Numbered from the stretch's first letter, positions 24,783 through 34,150 are shown. The stretch is DNA of 64,000 nt from Mycolicibacterium anyangense (GCF_010731855.1 NZ_AP022620.1:186001-250000); one strand, 5' to 3'. The notes: generated from the sequence alone by a model not told the origin. A program made the numbers and translations.

Positions 24783-25247
24783 ATGAAAGTGATCGCGTCG
24801 ATCGACGATGCGCTGGCGTTGGCCGGTGCCGAGCTGGGGGTCAGCGACTGGCTCCTGGTCGACCAGGACCGAATTGACACGTTTGCCGAAGCAACGGGCG
24901 ACCACCAATGGATCCACGTCGACCAGGTCCGGGCACGCGCTGAAAGCCCCTACGGCGCCACGATCGCGCATGGCCTGCTGACTTTGTCTCTGATCCCTGC
25001 TCTGAGCAAGCAGTGCTTCGTCGTTGACAAGGCCAAGATGGGCATCAACTACGGATTGAACAAGGTGCGCTTCGTGGCGCCGGTGCCGGTGGGCTCACGT
25101 CTGCGGGTGCGGTGCCGGCTCGTCGAGGTGTTACCGACCGAAGACGGTGTCACCACAGTCAATCTCACGGTGCAACACACCGTCGAGATCGACGGTGCCG
25201 ACAAGCCCGCCGCCGTCGCGGAGATGATCGGGCGTTACGTCTTCTGA
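24783..25247 (+). CDS. MaoC-family (R)-enoyl-CoA hydratase
   Basis: A 154-residue single hot-dog domain with the hydratase-2 motif FAEATGDHQWIHVD, carrying the catalytic Asp and His, followed by YGATIAHGLLTLSLIP and NYGLNKVRFVAPVPVGSRLR. Such enzymes add water to trans-2-enoyl-CoA, giving the R-hydroxyacyl-CoA. The start follows GAGGAGA after the SDR stop. In the operon it can take the place of the crotonase-type BadK hydratase, supplying the hydroxy intermediate that is then oxidised to the 2-keto ring substrate of the BadI-like enzyme (inference). Confidence 0.91.
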   Translation: MKVIASIDDALALAGAELGVSDWLLVDQDRIDTFAEATGDHQWIHVDQVRARAESPYGATIAHGLLTLSLIPALSKQCFVVDKAKMGINYGLNKVRFVAPVPVGSRLRVRCRLVEVLPTEDGVTTVNLTVQHTVEIDGADKPAAVAEMIGRYVF

Positions 25248-25534
25248 TGGATCCGTACGTGCTGGCCGGTCGGTATCGCGGCGCCGATTCGGTTCCTGTT
25301 GCGCTGACATCGTCCTTGTGCGCACTGGTCGGGCTCGGAATGGCTGTCGCAGGTACCGCAGCCGACAGCGGGAACTGTCTCCTGGTAGGCGTGGCCGTTG
25401 GCGTGTTCGGGCCCGTCGTGGTCCGGCTGGGGGCGCGACGCGTCGCTGGTGACGAGGCCACACCGCCGGGTCAGGCTGGCTTGCCGTTCACGGCGACGAC
25501 GACCGATCGTTCGAGATTGCCAGCGCCGGATTGA
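25247..25534 (+). CDS. Small hypothetical membrane protein, possibly frameshifted
   Basis: A 95-residue frame whose ATG overlaps the MaoC stop by one base (TGATG), so it is probably translated. Residues about 18-40 and 43-62 are two hydrophobic helices; the rest is polar. No family is recognised. After residue about 70 the codon use weakens, while another frame from roughly 25456 to 25628 (ending SVTIGNPAISDAP) has strongly GC-rich third positions and protein-like content but no start of its own. The true gene may therefore be about 125 residues long and broken by a frameshift or a base error. It is the last gene of the plus-strand operon and converges on mce operon 1. Confidence 0.55.
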   Translation: MDPYVLAGRYRGADSVPVALTSSLCALVGLGMAVAGTAADSGNCLLVGVAVGVFGPVVVRLGARRVAGDEATPPGQAGLPFTATTTDRSRLPAPD

Positions 25535-25688
25535 TCGCCACGGTCTGGCGACGACACCCCTGGCGGCGTGTGTCGCTGCCGGCCAGCGTCTCGGTGACCA
25601 TCGGCAACCCGGCCATCAGTGATGCCCCATGATCCAAACTCCAGACGCCTCTTGCCGTTCCCCGTGCTCCACGTTGTGACTATCGGCG

Positions 25689-27065
25689 TCAGGAGCCGGG
25701 TGGCAACAACATCGATTGCCACGTCTTGTCTGTCTGGGTGGCGGGCAGAGCAGTATTCGGTGCGTCGGGAAGGGGTGCGGCGGACGCCGGTGCGAGCTGC
25801 GGGATGTCCTGTCCCGACAGCGTCGCATTCGGGTCGCCTTTCCAGTTGTAGCCGTCGTTCAGGGGCACGTACTGTTCGTCGCTCTCGCAGAGCTTGACCG
25901 TGGGGGCGCGCTTGCCTGGCCGGGTCTCGCATGGGATGTTGCGTGCCCCGCGGACATTGAACGGTGAGTCCTGCGGGGTGCGGCAGTACAGGTCCCCCGG
26001 TGCCCGGTCGGGATAGTCGGTCAGACTCGCGTCCCTGGCTTGCTGGGCAGGAAGGAATCCCGTCGTGCAGGCCGGTGGGAGGTTCACGTTGAGGTTGAAG
26101 GAGAGATATTCGCCCTTATAGGCCTGCTTGGTGTTCGCGTTGGCGAGGAAGGTGCCTTGACCGGATGCGACTGCCTGGGGAAGCGTCACGAGCAATTGCT
26201 CGATACTGTTCTGATAGTCGATACCCACTTGACCCACGCTGGCGAGATTGGCCGCCAGGACGGGCAATGTGGGTTTGAGTCGCTCCACCAGTCGACGGGC
26301 TTCCTCGGAGGTGACGACGATTCCTTGCTGACCGATGAAGCCCGAGACTGCGTCATTGTGGCTTTGCAGGTCGCTGGTGACTGTGGCCAGGTGCGCCGCC
26401 CACGCTCGGATTGCCTGCGCCGACTGACTTTGCGAGTCCAGTACTGGTTTCGAGTTGTCGATGAGGCTGATCAACGGGTCGAGGTTCTTGCGTGCATCGA
26501 TCGCCAACGTTGTTGATCCTTTGACGATTTCGGAGAGCTGTGGACCGAGGCCGCCGACTGCGGTGTAGGCCTCGTCGATCGCTGTCTTGAGGTTTTCCCG
26601 AGGGATGGCCTGCAGACCGGTGTTCGCCGCATCGAGTAATGAATTGATGTCTGGAGGCACCGAGGTATCGGAAATCGGAATGATGTCGCCATCTTTGAGG
26701 GGCCGTGAGGACCCGTTGCGGGGAATCAGATTGACGTACTGCTCACCGATGGCTGACTGACTGTGCACCTCTGCCTTGAGATCCGACGGAATATCGATAC
26801 CCGACTTCAGTGACAGGACGGCGCGGACACCGGTATCGGTGAGCTTTACCGTCTGGACCCTTCCCACTTCGACACCGCGGTAGGTCACGTTGCCTGTTCC
26901 GTAGAGTCCACCGCTCTCGGGTAACTCCACGGTCACGGTGTAGCGTCCGATCCCGAACAATTTGGCCGGGAGCTTCAGGAACTGCAGGCTCATCACTGCG
27001 ATCGCGATCAGCGCGATGGCGCAGAAGGTCGCGAGCTGGATCAACATTCGTCTGTTCAAATGCAC
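25689..27065 (-). CDS. mceF: Mce family protein MceF, mce operon 1
   Basis: A 458-residue Mce protein: one N-terminal membrane anchor (about 8-30), an MlaD domain (about 38-115 with YTVTVELPESGGLYGTGNVTY split over GNVTYRGVEVGRV), then a helical region, and a Cys-containing C-terminal part (PPACTTGFL, GDLYCRT, NIPCETR, KLCESDEQ). MceF proteins form the tip of the hexameric/heteromeric Mce tube that carries lipids or sterols across the periplasm with the YrbE permeases. It is the last gene of operon 1 and adjoins the mceE stop by one base. The paralogue at 57078-58529 is similar throughout. Confidence 0.93.
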   Translation of the reverse strand: MHLNRRMLIQLATFCAIALIAIAVMSLQFLKLPAKLFGIGRYTVTVELPESGGLYGTGNVTYRGVEVGRVQTVKLTDTGVRAVLSLKSGIDIPSDLKAEVHSQSAIGEQYVNLIPRNGSSRPLKDGDIIPISDTSVPPDINSLLDAANTGLQAIPRENLKTAIDEAYTAVGGLGPQLSEIVKGSTTLAIDARKNLDPLISLIDNSKPVLDSQSQSAQAIRAWAAHLATVTSDLQSHNDAVSGFIGQQGIVVTSEEARRLVERLKPTLPVLAANLASVGQVGIDYQNSIEQLLVTLPQAVASGQGTFLANANTKQAYKGEYLSFNLNVNLPPACTTGFLPAQQARDASLTDYPDRAPGDLYCRTPQDSPFNVRGARNIPCETRPGKRAPTVKLCESDEQYVPLNDGYNWKGDPNATLSGQDIPQLAPASAAPLPDAPNTALPATQTDKTWQSMLLPPGS

Positions 27066-27066
27066 G

Positions 27067-28218
27067 TTATGGCCCCTGATCGAATCGGTACGGCGCGACC
27101 AATGGATTGCCGTTGGTATATGGGCTGGGGAACTGACCGATCGTGCGGCCCCATTGCATCTCGAGCTCAGTGAGGTCGCCCTCCCAGCGGGTGCCGGTAA
27201 AGAGGCCCTGGTCGATGCGGCTGAGCGTGAGATCGACGATCGCGGTCATGTTGGCGTAGTCCCCGCGCTGCCACTTCTCGATGGTCTCGTTGGGGAAGGG
27301 GAAAGTCAGAATCAGGCTCAGCGCCCGAGTCATGGCAGGCCCGGCATTGGCCAACGACTCGAGCACCGGGCCGATCTCTTTGAGCTCCTTGACCAGATTG
27401 GCCTTGGTCTGGTCTACGGTGCTCACCACCCGATCGGCGAACCGTCCCAAGGCATCAGCGGCCTCGGCAAGGTTGTCGCGCTCGGCATTGAGTACCGCCA
27501 GCGCCTCGGGAACCGACTTGAGTGCCTTGTCGAGCACCGGCTGGCTCGCGGCGAACGTGCCGGCCAGCGTGTTCAAGCTCTCGGTGGCGGCAATGATGTC
27601 GTCGGTCTGTCCGTTGGTGTTGGTGGCGAACCGGTCTAGCTCGTGGATCAGGTTGCGCAGATCCTGTTCACGTCCGCGGAAGGCGGTACTGAACGCCTCG
27701 GTGATGTCCTGGATTTGGCCGAGTCCACCGCCGTTGAGCACCATCGAGACGGCCGCCAGAGTCTGTTCGACGGTCGGAAACGATGCCGAGTGCGACAGTG
27801 GAATGACCGACCCCTCGTGCAACTGGCCCTGGGGCGCAGCGTCGGTCGGGGGACTGAGCTCGATGTGCTGCGAACCCAGGATGCTCGTGAGTCCGATCTT
27901 GGCCGTCGAGTTAGCGGGCAGATGGACGTCGCCGTTGAGGCGCATCGAGACCAGCGCATGCCAGCCCTGGAGTTCGATCGACGTGATGTGCCCGACGGTG
28001 GTATCGCCCACCCGCACCCGGGAGTTGGGCTGAATATTGTTGACATCCGGCATCTCCGCCGTGACGACGAAAGATCCGGGGCCGTCGCCGACAGTGCCGG
28101 GAAGCGGCAGTGTGTTGAGCCCCTGCCAGTCTTTGAGACCGCAGCCGGACGAGCCGCCGACGAGTCCGAGGACCACCGTTACGGTAGCCACTCTGCGGCA
28201 CCATCGCCGGGCGATCAT
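27067..28218 (-). CDS. mceE: Mce-family lipoprotein MceE (LprK-like), mce operon 1
   Basis: A 383-residue protein from the ATG at 28216-28218 (ATGA overlap with mceD). The signal peptide has Arg residues, a hydrophobic core and a lipobox-like GSSGC ending at Cys26, so it is probably a lipoprotein, as usual for MceE. The MlaD domain follows (VTAEMPDVNNIQPNSRVRVGDTTVGHI split at about 50-75) and then long helices. The C-terminal end carries EGDLTELEMQWGRTIGQ and PSPYTNGNPLV, conserved with operon 2. The frame is open further upstream but without domain content. Confidence 0.92.
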   Translation of the reverse strand: MIARRWCRRVATVTVVLGLVGGSSGCGLKDWQGLNTLPLPGTVGDGPGSFVVTAEMPDVNNIQPNSRVRVGDTTVGHITSIELQGWHALVSMRLNGDVHLPANSTAKIGLTSILGSQHIELSPPTDAAPQGQLHEGSVIPLSHSASFPTVEQTLAAVSMVLNGGGLGQIQDITEAFSTAFRGREQDLRNLIHELDRFATNTNGQTDDIIAATESLNTLAGTFAASQPVLDKALKSVPEALAVLNAERDNLAEAADALGRFADRVVSTVDQTKANLVKELKEIGPVLESLANAGPAMTRALSLILTFPFPNETIEKWQRGDYANMTAIVDLTLSRIDQGLFTGTRWEGDLTELEMQWGRTIGQFPSPYTNGNPLVAPYRFDQGP

Positions 28219-29531
28219 GAGCCGCCGCCAGCGGGAGGCGCCATCATCCCGGCTATCCCCGTTGTGGGATCGGTCTGTTGCGCAGGAGGTGTCTCGGCGG
28301 GTAGGGACGGACCCATTGGGGTGGCATCGGGTGTTGCCGCCGCCGGGGCCGCCGGCGGCACGTAGTCCGGGCGCATCCAATCTTCGCTGTAAGTCACCTC
28401 GTTGGGGCGTGCCTGCGCGCCCACGAGAAGATCCTCACCGATCGGCGGGAAGTTGTATTGGCGGTTCTTGATGATGGGCGCCAGATACTGGACGCACAAC
28501 TTCGAAGACTGTTCGGCCCCTAGTCGCGATGCGGCCTGGATGGCGCCGCAAATGAAGGAAATCGGATTGGCGAAGTTGTTGACGGCCAGTGCTCCGGTGA
28601 ACGATCCGTTCGACGCCTCGTAGATGTTGTCGAAATTTTGAACGGTTGAGGGAGCAATATGGAACGTCTGCTTGATGTCATCGAGGCTGTCGTTGAGGGC
28701 CGCGCTGATGGAGGCGAGCTTGTCGAATGAGGTTCCGATGGTGCCGCTGTTCTCGTCGGCGAACCGCTTGACGTCTCCGATGACCGAATTCATCTGGACG
28801 AAAGCATTACCGATCTTGCCTGGATCACTGGCCAGTGCGGCGGTCACTGAATCGAGATTGTTGTTCAGCTGGGTCAGTAGGTCGCTGCTACCGCGAAGCG
28901 CCGAGACCAGGATCGACAAATTCCGGAACGTGTCGAAGATATCGCTGCTGTGGTCGCCGACTATCGACATCGCTTGTGAGAGTTTGACAATGGTCTCGCG
29001 GATGTTGCCGCCTTGACCGCGGAGATTGTCCGCCGTGGTATCGATGAAGGCGCCAAGAGTGCTGACTCCGCCAGGCTTGGTCGGCGCCAGCAACTCGGTG
29101 AGGCGTTTGAGCTGGGTACGTACCTCATCCCACTCGACTGGTACTGCGGTGCGGTCGCGGGCGATGACGGCGCCGTCTTTCAAGGTTGGGCCGCCGGTGT
29201 AGACCGGTGTCAGCTGAATGGCCCGACCGGTCACCAGCATGGGCGACAAAATGGCGGCTTTTGCGTCGGCCGGGACCTTGTAATTGCTGTCGTACCAGAA
29301 GGAGACCTTCACGCCGTCGGGTTGTGGCTCGACAGCTGCAACGCGGCCAACGGGTACGCCAAGGATCCGTACGTCATCACCCGGGAACAGCGCATTGCTG
29401 TTCTCGAAATATGCGACAACCTCGTTGCGACCAACATGGTCGAGGGCGCGTACGACCAGCACGACACCGGCGAGCATCGTCAACGTCAACACGATCGCTA
29501 GTGCGAGTCGTGGCCTGCGTAGCGTTTTCAT
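28215..29531 (-). CDS. mceD: Mce family protein MceD, mce operon 1
   Basis: A 438-residue Mce protein with an N-terminal membrane anchor (about 8-28), an MlaD domain (VVAYFENSNALFPGDDVRILG and VPVGRVAAVEP, about 38-115), a long helical part and FICGAIQAASRLGAEQSSKL-type Mce core near residue 320. The last 50 residues are rich in Pro and Ala (PPAAPAAATPDATP), a typical MceD tail. It overlaps mceC and mceE by four bases on each side. It serves as one of six periplasmic subunits of the Mce transporter. Confidence 0.93.
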   Translation of the reverse strand: MKTLRRPRLALAIVLTLTMLAGVVLVVRALDHVGRNEVVAYFENSNALFPGDDVRILGVPVGRVAAVEPQPDGVKVSFWYDSNYKVPADAKAAILSPMLVTGRAIQLTPVYTGGPTLKDGAVIARDRTAVPVEWDEVRTQLKRLTELLAPTKPGGVSTLGAFIDTTADNLRGQGGNIRETIVKLSQAMSIVGDHSSDIFDTFRNLSILVSALRGSSDLLTQLNNNLDSVTAALASDPGKIGNAFVQMNSVIGDVKRFADENSGTIGTSFDKLASISAALNDSLDDIKQTFHIAPSTVQNFDNIYEASNGSFTGALAVNNFANPISFICGAIQAASRLGAEQSSKLCVQYLAPIIKNRQYNFPPIGEDLLVGAQARPNEVTYSEDWMRPDYVPPAAPAAATPDATPMGPSLPAETPPAQQTDPTTGIAGMMAPPAGGGS

Positions 29532-30844
29532 CGGCTACCTCCGGTCTGACCGTCGGCTGGTTGTTCGTTCGGCGCCGGCACGAGAACGGGTGCCGGTATC
29601 GGGTCGGGACTCGAGGCGATCTCGGGCGGTGATGCGGCTGGCGGCCCCGGTGGCGGACCGCCAGCCGGCGGCGCGGGAAGCGGCTCTCGATACGGGTATC
29701 GGGGATCACCGGGTTTGCCCGTTATTGCGTCGGGCAGGTTCAGGTTGGGTTCGCCGCCCTGGCCAGTGCGCGGGTACGGCACGGGCAGCGCAGGAGTCGC
29801 GGGCTGGCCGACTTGCGGGTCGGTGCGAAGGGACGGCAGGAGCGTCGCGGGGTCGGTGCCGAGGTCGGAAAAGGCCGCATCAATGAAGGGTTGTACGAAC
29901 TGTCCGGGTAACAGATTGACCACATAAGCCTTGAAGAACGGTCCGGAGGAAACGGATTCGCCCAGTGACATGGCGTAGCTGTTGAGCCGCTTGATCGCAT
30001 CCTGCACTTTGGCCTTACGGTCGTCGACGATGGTCAGGACGCCGTTCAGTTTCTCCAGGGCCGGCTTGAGTGTGGCCTGGTTGTCGGCGATGAAGCCTTT
30101 GAGTTGGCGAGATACCGCGGAGATGTTTCGCCAGATCTGGTCCAACGCGGCGCTCTGTTCATCGAGGGCGACGAGCAGGGAATTGGTCTGCCGGACGAGT
30201 TGAACGATCTGGTCGGTGCGGGTGGCGAGCACACCAGTTGTCTTCGCGGCGTTGGCGAGCAGACTGCGTAGCTGGGCATCTTGTTTGTCCAGGGTGTCGG
30301 CGAACCGGGCTACTCCCGCCACTGCGTTACGCAGATCCGGCGGGGTACTGGAGAAGGTGTCTGCCATGGTTGCCAACGACGCCGAGAGTTGGTTGGTGTC
30401 CAGCCCGCTGATGGTGTTGGTCAGATCGCCCAATGCATCCGGAAGCTGGTACGGCGACGTGGTGCGATCGATCGGGATGGGACCGGACAGAGCGCCGTCG
30501 CCCCGCGGTGTGACGTCGAGCATCTTGGTTCCGAGCAGACCTTTGGTCTTGATCGCTGCAGCGGTACGGTCGCCAAGGCGCACATCACCTTTGATGCGGA
30601 ACTTCACCAGAACCTGCTGGCCGTCCAATTCGATGCTGGAGACTTTGCCGACCGGCAGTCCGGAGACTTCCACTCCGGCTCCGGTGAACAGCCCGCCGGC
30701 GTCCGCGAAGTAGGCGGAGTAGTTCCGGCCAGGATTGAGGAACGGAACTTTCTGCCAGTTCAGGGCGGCGAGCACTATTGCGGCGATGACGACGGCGCCG
30801 ACGGCGCCGAGGACGGCAGGATTGCGTTCGGAGAAGGCTTTCAT
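29528..30844 (-). CDS. mceC: Mce family protein MceC, mce operon 1
   Basis: A 438-residue protein from the ATG at 30842-30844, which overlaps the mceB stop (ATGA); the longer frame upstream is a shadow of mceB. It has an anchor at about 10-28, an MlaD domain (YSAYFADAGGLFTGAGVEVSG, LPVGKVSSIEL), helices, and a Pro-rich C-terminus with PPAGGPPPGPPAA. The conserved core FFKAYVVNLLPGQFVQPFID identifies MceC and is nearly repeated in operon 2. Confidence 0.93.
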   Translation of the reverse strand: MKAFSERNPAVLGAVGAVVIAAIVLAALNWQKVPFLNPGRNYSAYFADAGGLFTGAGVEVSGLPVGKVSSIELDGQQVLVKFRIKGDVRLGDRTAAAIKTKGLLGTKMLDVTPRGDGALSGPIPIDRTTSPYQLPDALGDLTNTISGLDTNQLSASLATMADTFSSTPPDLRNAVAGVARFADTLDKQDAQLRSLLANAAKTTGVLATRTDQIVQLVRQTNSLLVALDEQSAALDQIWRNISAVSRQLKGFIADNQATLKPALEKLNGVLTIVDDRKAKVQDAIKRLNSYAMSLGESVSSGPFFKAYVVNLLPGQFVQPFIDAAFSDLGTDPATLLPSLRTDPQVGQPATPALPVPYPRTGQGGEPNLNLPDAITGKPGDPRYPYREPLPAPPAGGPPPGPPAASPPEIASSPDPIPAPVLVPAPNEQPADGQTGGSR

Positions 30845-31869
30845 TTCGGAGTGCACCGCCCGGTGTCTTGGCCGGCCACCTTGACGTAAACAGGCTGGCC
30901 GCCTTTGCCATTCAGCTTGAGGACCAGATCGCAAAGGTAGAAGCTGAAGAAGTCGCCGTACATGCCTTGTCGGCTGAGGGCGCGATACTTGTCCGGCAGC
31001 GTGTCGATCAACTTCTCCAAGTATTGATGGTCAGCCACCGCGATCGCGGAGGCCCGATCGGTCTCGTGAATGACTGTCTTGATGGGCTCACGTGTCTGGT
31101 CCAGGAGGTCGGCTACCGTGGCGGCGGCGGCGCTCGCGTTCGTGAAAGCGTGGGCGATGTCGGTCCGGCGAGCATTGAGTCCATCGATCAAACCGGACAG
31201 GTTGGTCACCGCCTTGTCCAGTTGCGCGCTCTGCCCACCGACCGTGCCCAGGACCACGTTGAGGTTGGTGACGACCTCGCTGATCAATTGATCGCGATCG
31301 GCAAGGGTGTTGGTCAGCACCGCAGCCTGATCGAGAAAAGAGGAGATGGTTGCCCCCTGTCCCTGGAGTGCTTGATCAAGCTGCCCGCTCAAGGCATTTA
31401 CTTGCTCGGGGCTCAGTGCCCGGAAAAGCGGCTTGAATCCGCCGATCACCGAATCGAGATCGAGTGCGGGCGCAGTACGGCTGACCGGAATTGTCGCGCC
31501 CGGCTGCAGACGCTTCAGGTCACCCGCACCTTCCTCGAGAGCAAGGAAGCGACCGCCGATCACGTTGTCGTAACGGATCACTGCGCGGGTCCCTTCGGTC
31601 AGGGCCACCGAGTCGCGGGCGGAGAACTCGACGCGAACGGTCGCGTCGGGATTGATGGTGATGTCTTCGACCTTGCCCACCTCAACACCCGCGATGCGCA
31701 CGAAGTCGCCAGACTTCAGCCCGGTGACGTTGGTGAATTGGGCGTTGTAGGTCGTGCCGCCGCCGAACCGGAATTGGGCAAAGACAGCTAGGAGGGCGAA
31801 TGCGCCGAGAAAGCAGACTGTGAGGAACACAGCGAGGCGCCATATGGTGCTCCTCAGTTGGTTCGTCAC
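30841..31869 (-). CDS. mceB: Mce family protein MceB, mce operon 1
   Basis: A 342-residue protein from GTG 31867-31869, preceded by GGAGAAAC at a good distance; the frame is open upstream through mceA but that part is shadow. It has an anchor (about 9-30), an MlaD domain (YNAQFTNVTGLKSGDFVRIAG, VEVGKVEDI) and ends GDFFSFYLCDLVLKLN plus a short tail with AGQDTGRCTPK. The operon 2 MceB at 62247 has the same length and an almost identical C-terminus, showing the two operons are paralogous. Confidence 0.94.
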   Translation of the reverse strand: MTNQLRSTIWRLAVFLTVCFLGAFALLAVFAQFRFGGGTTYNAQFTNVTGLKSGDFVRIAGVEVGKVEDITINPDATVRVEFSARDSVALTEGTRAVIRYDNVIGGRFLALEEGAGDLKRLQPGATIPVSRTAPALDLDSVIGGFKPLFRALSPEQVNALSGQLDQALQGQGATISSFLDQAAVLTNTLADRDQLISEVVTNLNVVLGTVGGQSAQLDKAVTNLSGLIDGLNARRTDIAHAFTNASAAAATVADLLDQTREPIKTVIHETDRASAIAVADHQYLEKLIDTLPDKYRALSRQGMYGDFFSFYLCDLVLKLNGKGGQPVYVKVAGQDTGRCTPK

Positions 31870-31897
31870 GGTTGTTTCTCCTGTCGGATGCCGATGT

Positions 31898-33280
31898 TCA
31901 CGGTGTCGGGGGCGTTCCGGCCGGCGGCGCGGGTGGCGGCGTCGGGGCGGGAGCGGGTGGAACGCCCGGCCATAGTGGGACCCCGCCGGGGCCGTACCAC
32001 GCGGCGCCGTAAGGTGGCATTCCCGGCCCCATATCGGGGCCAGGGGCCGGACCCGGAAGGCACTGTCGGATGCTGGGCGGTTCCGGCACGGCCCGTGTGG
32101 CGGGGAACCAGTTGCCCCAGCACGGGTGCCCCAGGCCGGGATTGGGCCGGATATCGAGTCCTGTGCCCCACCCGGTATTTGTGACCAGCTGGCGAACCGG
32201 GAAGTTCTTGGTTGCGTCCGGCAACGACCCACAGCTGGGCTTGCCGCCCGGACCACCCTTGGCAGCAACGATCGGCAGGTTGTCCGGGTACTGGTAGGGG
32301 TCGTTGCCGGGTAGGAGAGCGACGTCGAAATTAGCTGACTTGCCGTCCTTGCCACCCCACGCGTCGTAGGCACCGCCGGTGGTCAACGTCCAGTACGCCC
32401 CCTGCAGCCAGCAGGTGTAGACCGGGTTGTATTTCAAGAGGAGGTTCGTGGTGGGCTCGAGCAGATTGACTGCGCGCACCAACGGATCCTCGCTGCTCTC
32501 CAACAATTCGCGTGCCGAGTGGGAGAAGCCAACCGTGTTGAGCAGCAGCGCGTCTAGCGAGGAAGCCTGGTTGGCGATGGTGTCGCTGATGGTGCTGCCG
32601 GCGTTGAGGATTGTCACGATGTCGGGTGCTGCCGCGGCGTAGGTGTCGTTGAAGTCCTTGAATGATCGCCAATCGGCCCTAATGGTGTCGCTACGCTCAT
32701 TGAGCGCCTTGAGAACTTGGTCGAGATCGGTTGTCGCCTGGCCTATTTGAGGTCCCATCCCGCGAACCCCTTCGGCGACGGCGGTCAAGACGGCATTCAG
32801 CTTGGCCGGGTCGATCATGTTCAGCAAATTGACGACGTTCTGGAAGACCGTATTGACCTCTGTGGTGACGTTGTCAGACTTCAGAACCGCGCCCGCGGCA
32901 AGTCGTTGGGGGCTGGGGTTCGTCGGGTACACCAGGTCGACGAACTTGGCGCCGAAGGCAGTCGTGGCCCGGATCTGTGCTCCGACGTTGGCCGGAATGT
33001 ACTGAATCTGGTCGGGGTCGATCTCGAGTCGGAGCGAGGAAGGACCGTCGCCACCGGTGATCTGGCTGACCCGTCCCACCTGGACGCCGCGCATCTTGAC
33101 CTTCGCGCCGTTCTCCATCACCAGGCCGGAACGATCCGCGGTCAGGGTGACCGGAACGTAGGACCTGAAGGTTCCGGCGAATGCCGTTGAGGTAACGAAA
33201 AAGAAGACACCAATAGCAATGACCAGAATAAGAGCCCACCAGCGGTCGTGCAGGCGTTGTTCGCCAGGTCTGGGTTCCAC
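31898..33280 (-). CDS. mceA: Mce family protein MceA, mce operon 1
   Basis: A 460-residue protein from GTG 33278-33280, three bases after yrbEB. Anchor at about 15-36, MlaD domain at about 38-120 (ADRSGLVMENGAKVKMRGVQVG, as VTLTADRSG and KMRGVQVGRV), helical region, then a Cys-containing core (PVYTCWLQGAYW, GGKPSCGSLPD) and a Pro/Gly-rich tail of about 60 residues ending PPAGTPPTP. MceA is the first substrate-binding subunit of the operon. The partial protein at the right edge (63313-64000) matches its second half. Confidence 0.94.
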   Translation of the reverse strand: MEPRPGEQRLHDRWWALILVIAIGVFFFVTSTAFAGTFRSYVPVTLTADRSGLVMENGAKVKMRGVQVGRVSQITGGDGPSSLRLEIDPDQIQYIPANVGAQIRATTAFGAKFVDLVYPTNPSPQRLAAGAVLKSDNVTTEVNTVFQNVVNLLNMIDPAKLNAVLTAVAEGVRGMGPQIGQATTDLDQVLKALNERSDTIRADWRSFKDFNDTYAAAAPDIVTILNAGSTISDTIANQASSLDALLLNTVGFSHSARELLESSEDPLVRAVNLLEPTTNLLLKYNPVYTCWLQGAYWTLTTGGAYDAWGGKDGKSANFDVALLPGNDPYQYPDNLPIVAAKGGPGGKPSCGSLPDATKNFPVRQLVTNTGWGTGLDIRPNPGLGHPCWGNWFPATRAVPEPPSIRQCLPGPAPGPDMGPGMPPYGAAWYGPGGVPLWPGVPPAPAPTPPPAPPAGTPPTP

Positions 33281-33282
33281 GG

Positions 33283-34137
33283 TCAGCCAGCCAGATTGAA
33301 GTTGCCGGACTGACCGTAGACGGCCAGTGAGATCATCACGATCTCGACCGCCGCGACGACCATGGATGTGCGGACCGCCCGGCCCACCGCTTCGCCCACG
33401 CCGGCCGGTCCGCCGCTTGCTGTATAGCCATAGTAGGTGTGCACCAGCATGATCACGACTGTCATCGCTACCGACTGCATGAACGACCAGATGACGTCGG
33501 TGGGATTGAGGAAAGTGTTGAAGTAATGGTCATAGACCCCGGATCCTTGCCCGTAGATGACGACTGTTCCGGTGCGCGCGGCAAGGAAGGCCATCATCAC
33601 CGCGATGCAGTACAGCGGGATCACGACAATGACACCGGCCAATACCCGAGTTGACGCGAGATAGGTGACGGATTTGATTCCGATGACTTCCAGGGCGTCG
33701 ACTTCCTCGTTGATGCGCATGGCGCCGATCTGGGCGGTGGCTCCTGCGCCGATGGTCGCCGACAGCGCAACCGACACTGTGCCGGGAACAATCAAGCGGA
33801 CGTTGAAGAAGGCTGACGCGAATCCGGTCAGCGCTTCGAAACCGACTGAGGCCAACTGGTTGTAGCCCTGCACAGCAACCAGGGCACCGGTGGTCATGGT
33901 CAAGAAGCCCACGATTGCGACGGTTCCGCCGACGACTGCCAGTGCGCCGGCGCCGAGTCCCATCTGCGCGATCAGGCGCAACAGCTCCTTGCGGTAACGA
34001 GTCACGGCCTCCGGGATGGCGGCGAGAGTTCGTACGAAGAACCGGGTTTGTGAGCCGACACGATTCCACCCCGCTGCAAGGTCCTCGATGCTCGCGGTCA
34101 GCTTGGGGCGCAGTCTGCTTGGAATTCCTATGGTCAC
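33283..34137 (-). CDS. yrbEB: YrbE/MlaE-family ABC transporter permease (YrbEB), mce operon 1
   Basis: A 284-residue permease from GTG 34135-34137. It has five or six hydrophobic helices and the MlaE hallmarks GAGATAQIGAMRINEEVDAL (split over GAGATAQIGAM and INEEVDALEVIGI) and SGGPAGVGEAVGRAVRTSMV near the C-terminus. The EExDAL coupling helix contacts the MceG ATPase, which is not in this window. It pairs with YrbEA to drive Mce-dependent uptake of lipids or sterol-like compounds. Confidence 0.94.
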   Translation of the reverse strand: MTIGIPSRLRPKLTASIEDLAAGWNRVGSQTRFFVRTLAAIPEAVTRYRKELLRLIAQMGLGAGALAVVGGTVAIVGFLTMTTGALVAVQGYNQLASVGFEALTGFASAFFNVRLIVPGTVSVALSATIGAGATAQIGAMRINEEVDALEVIGIKSVTYLASTRVLAGVIVVIPLYCIAVMMAFLAARTGTVVIYGQGSGVYDHYFNTFLNPTDVIWSFMQSVAMTVVIMLVHTYYGYTASGGPAGVGEAVGRAVRTSMVVAAVEIVMISLAVYGQSGNFNLAG

Positions 34138-34150
34138 CGGACAGCCTGCC

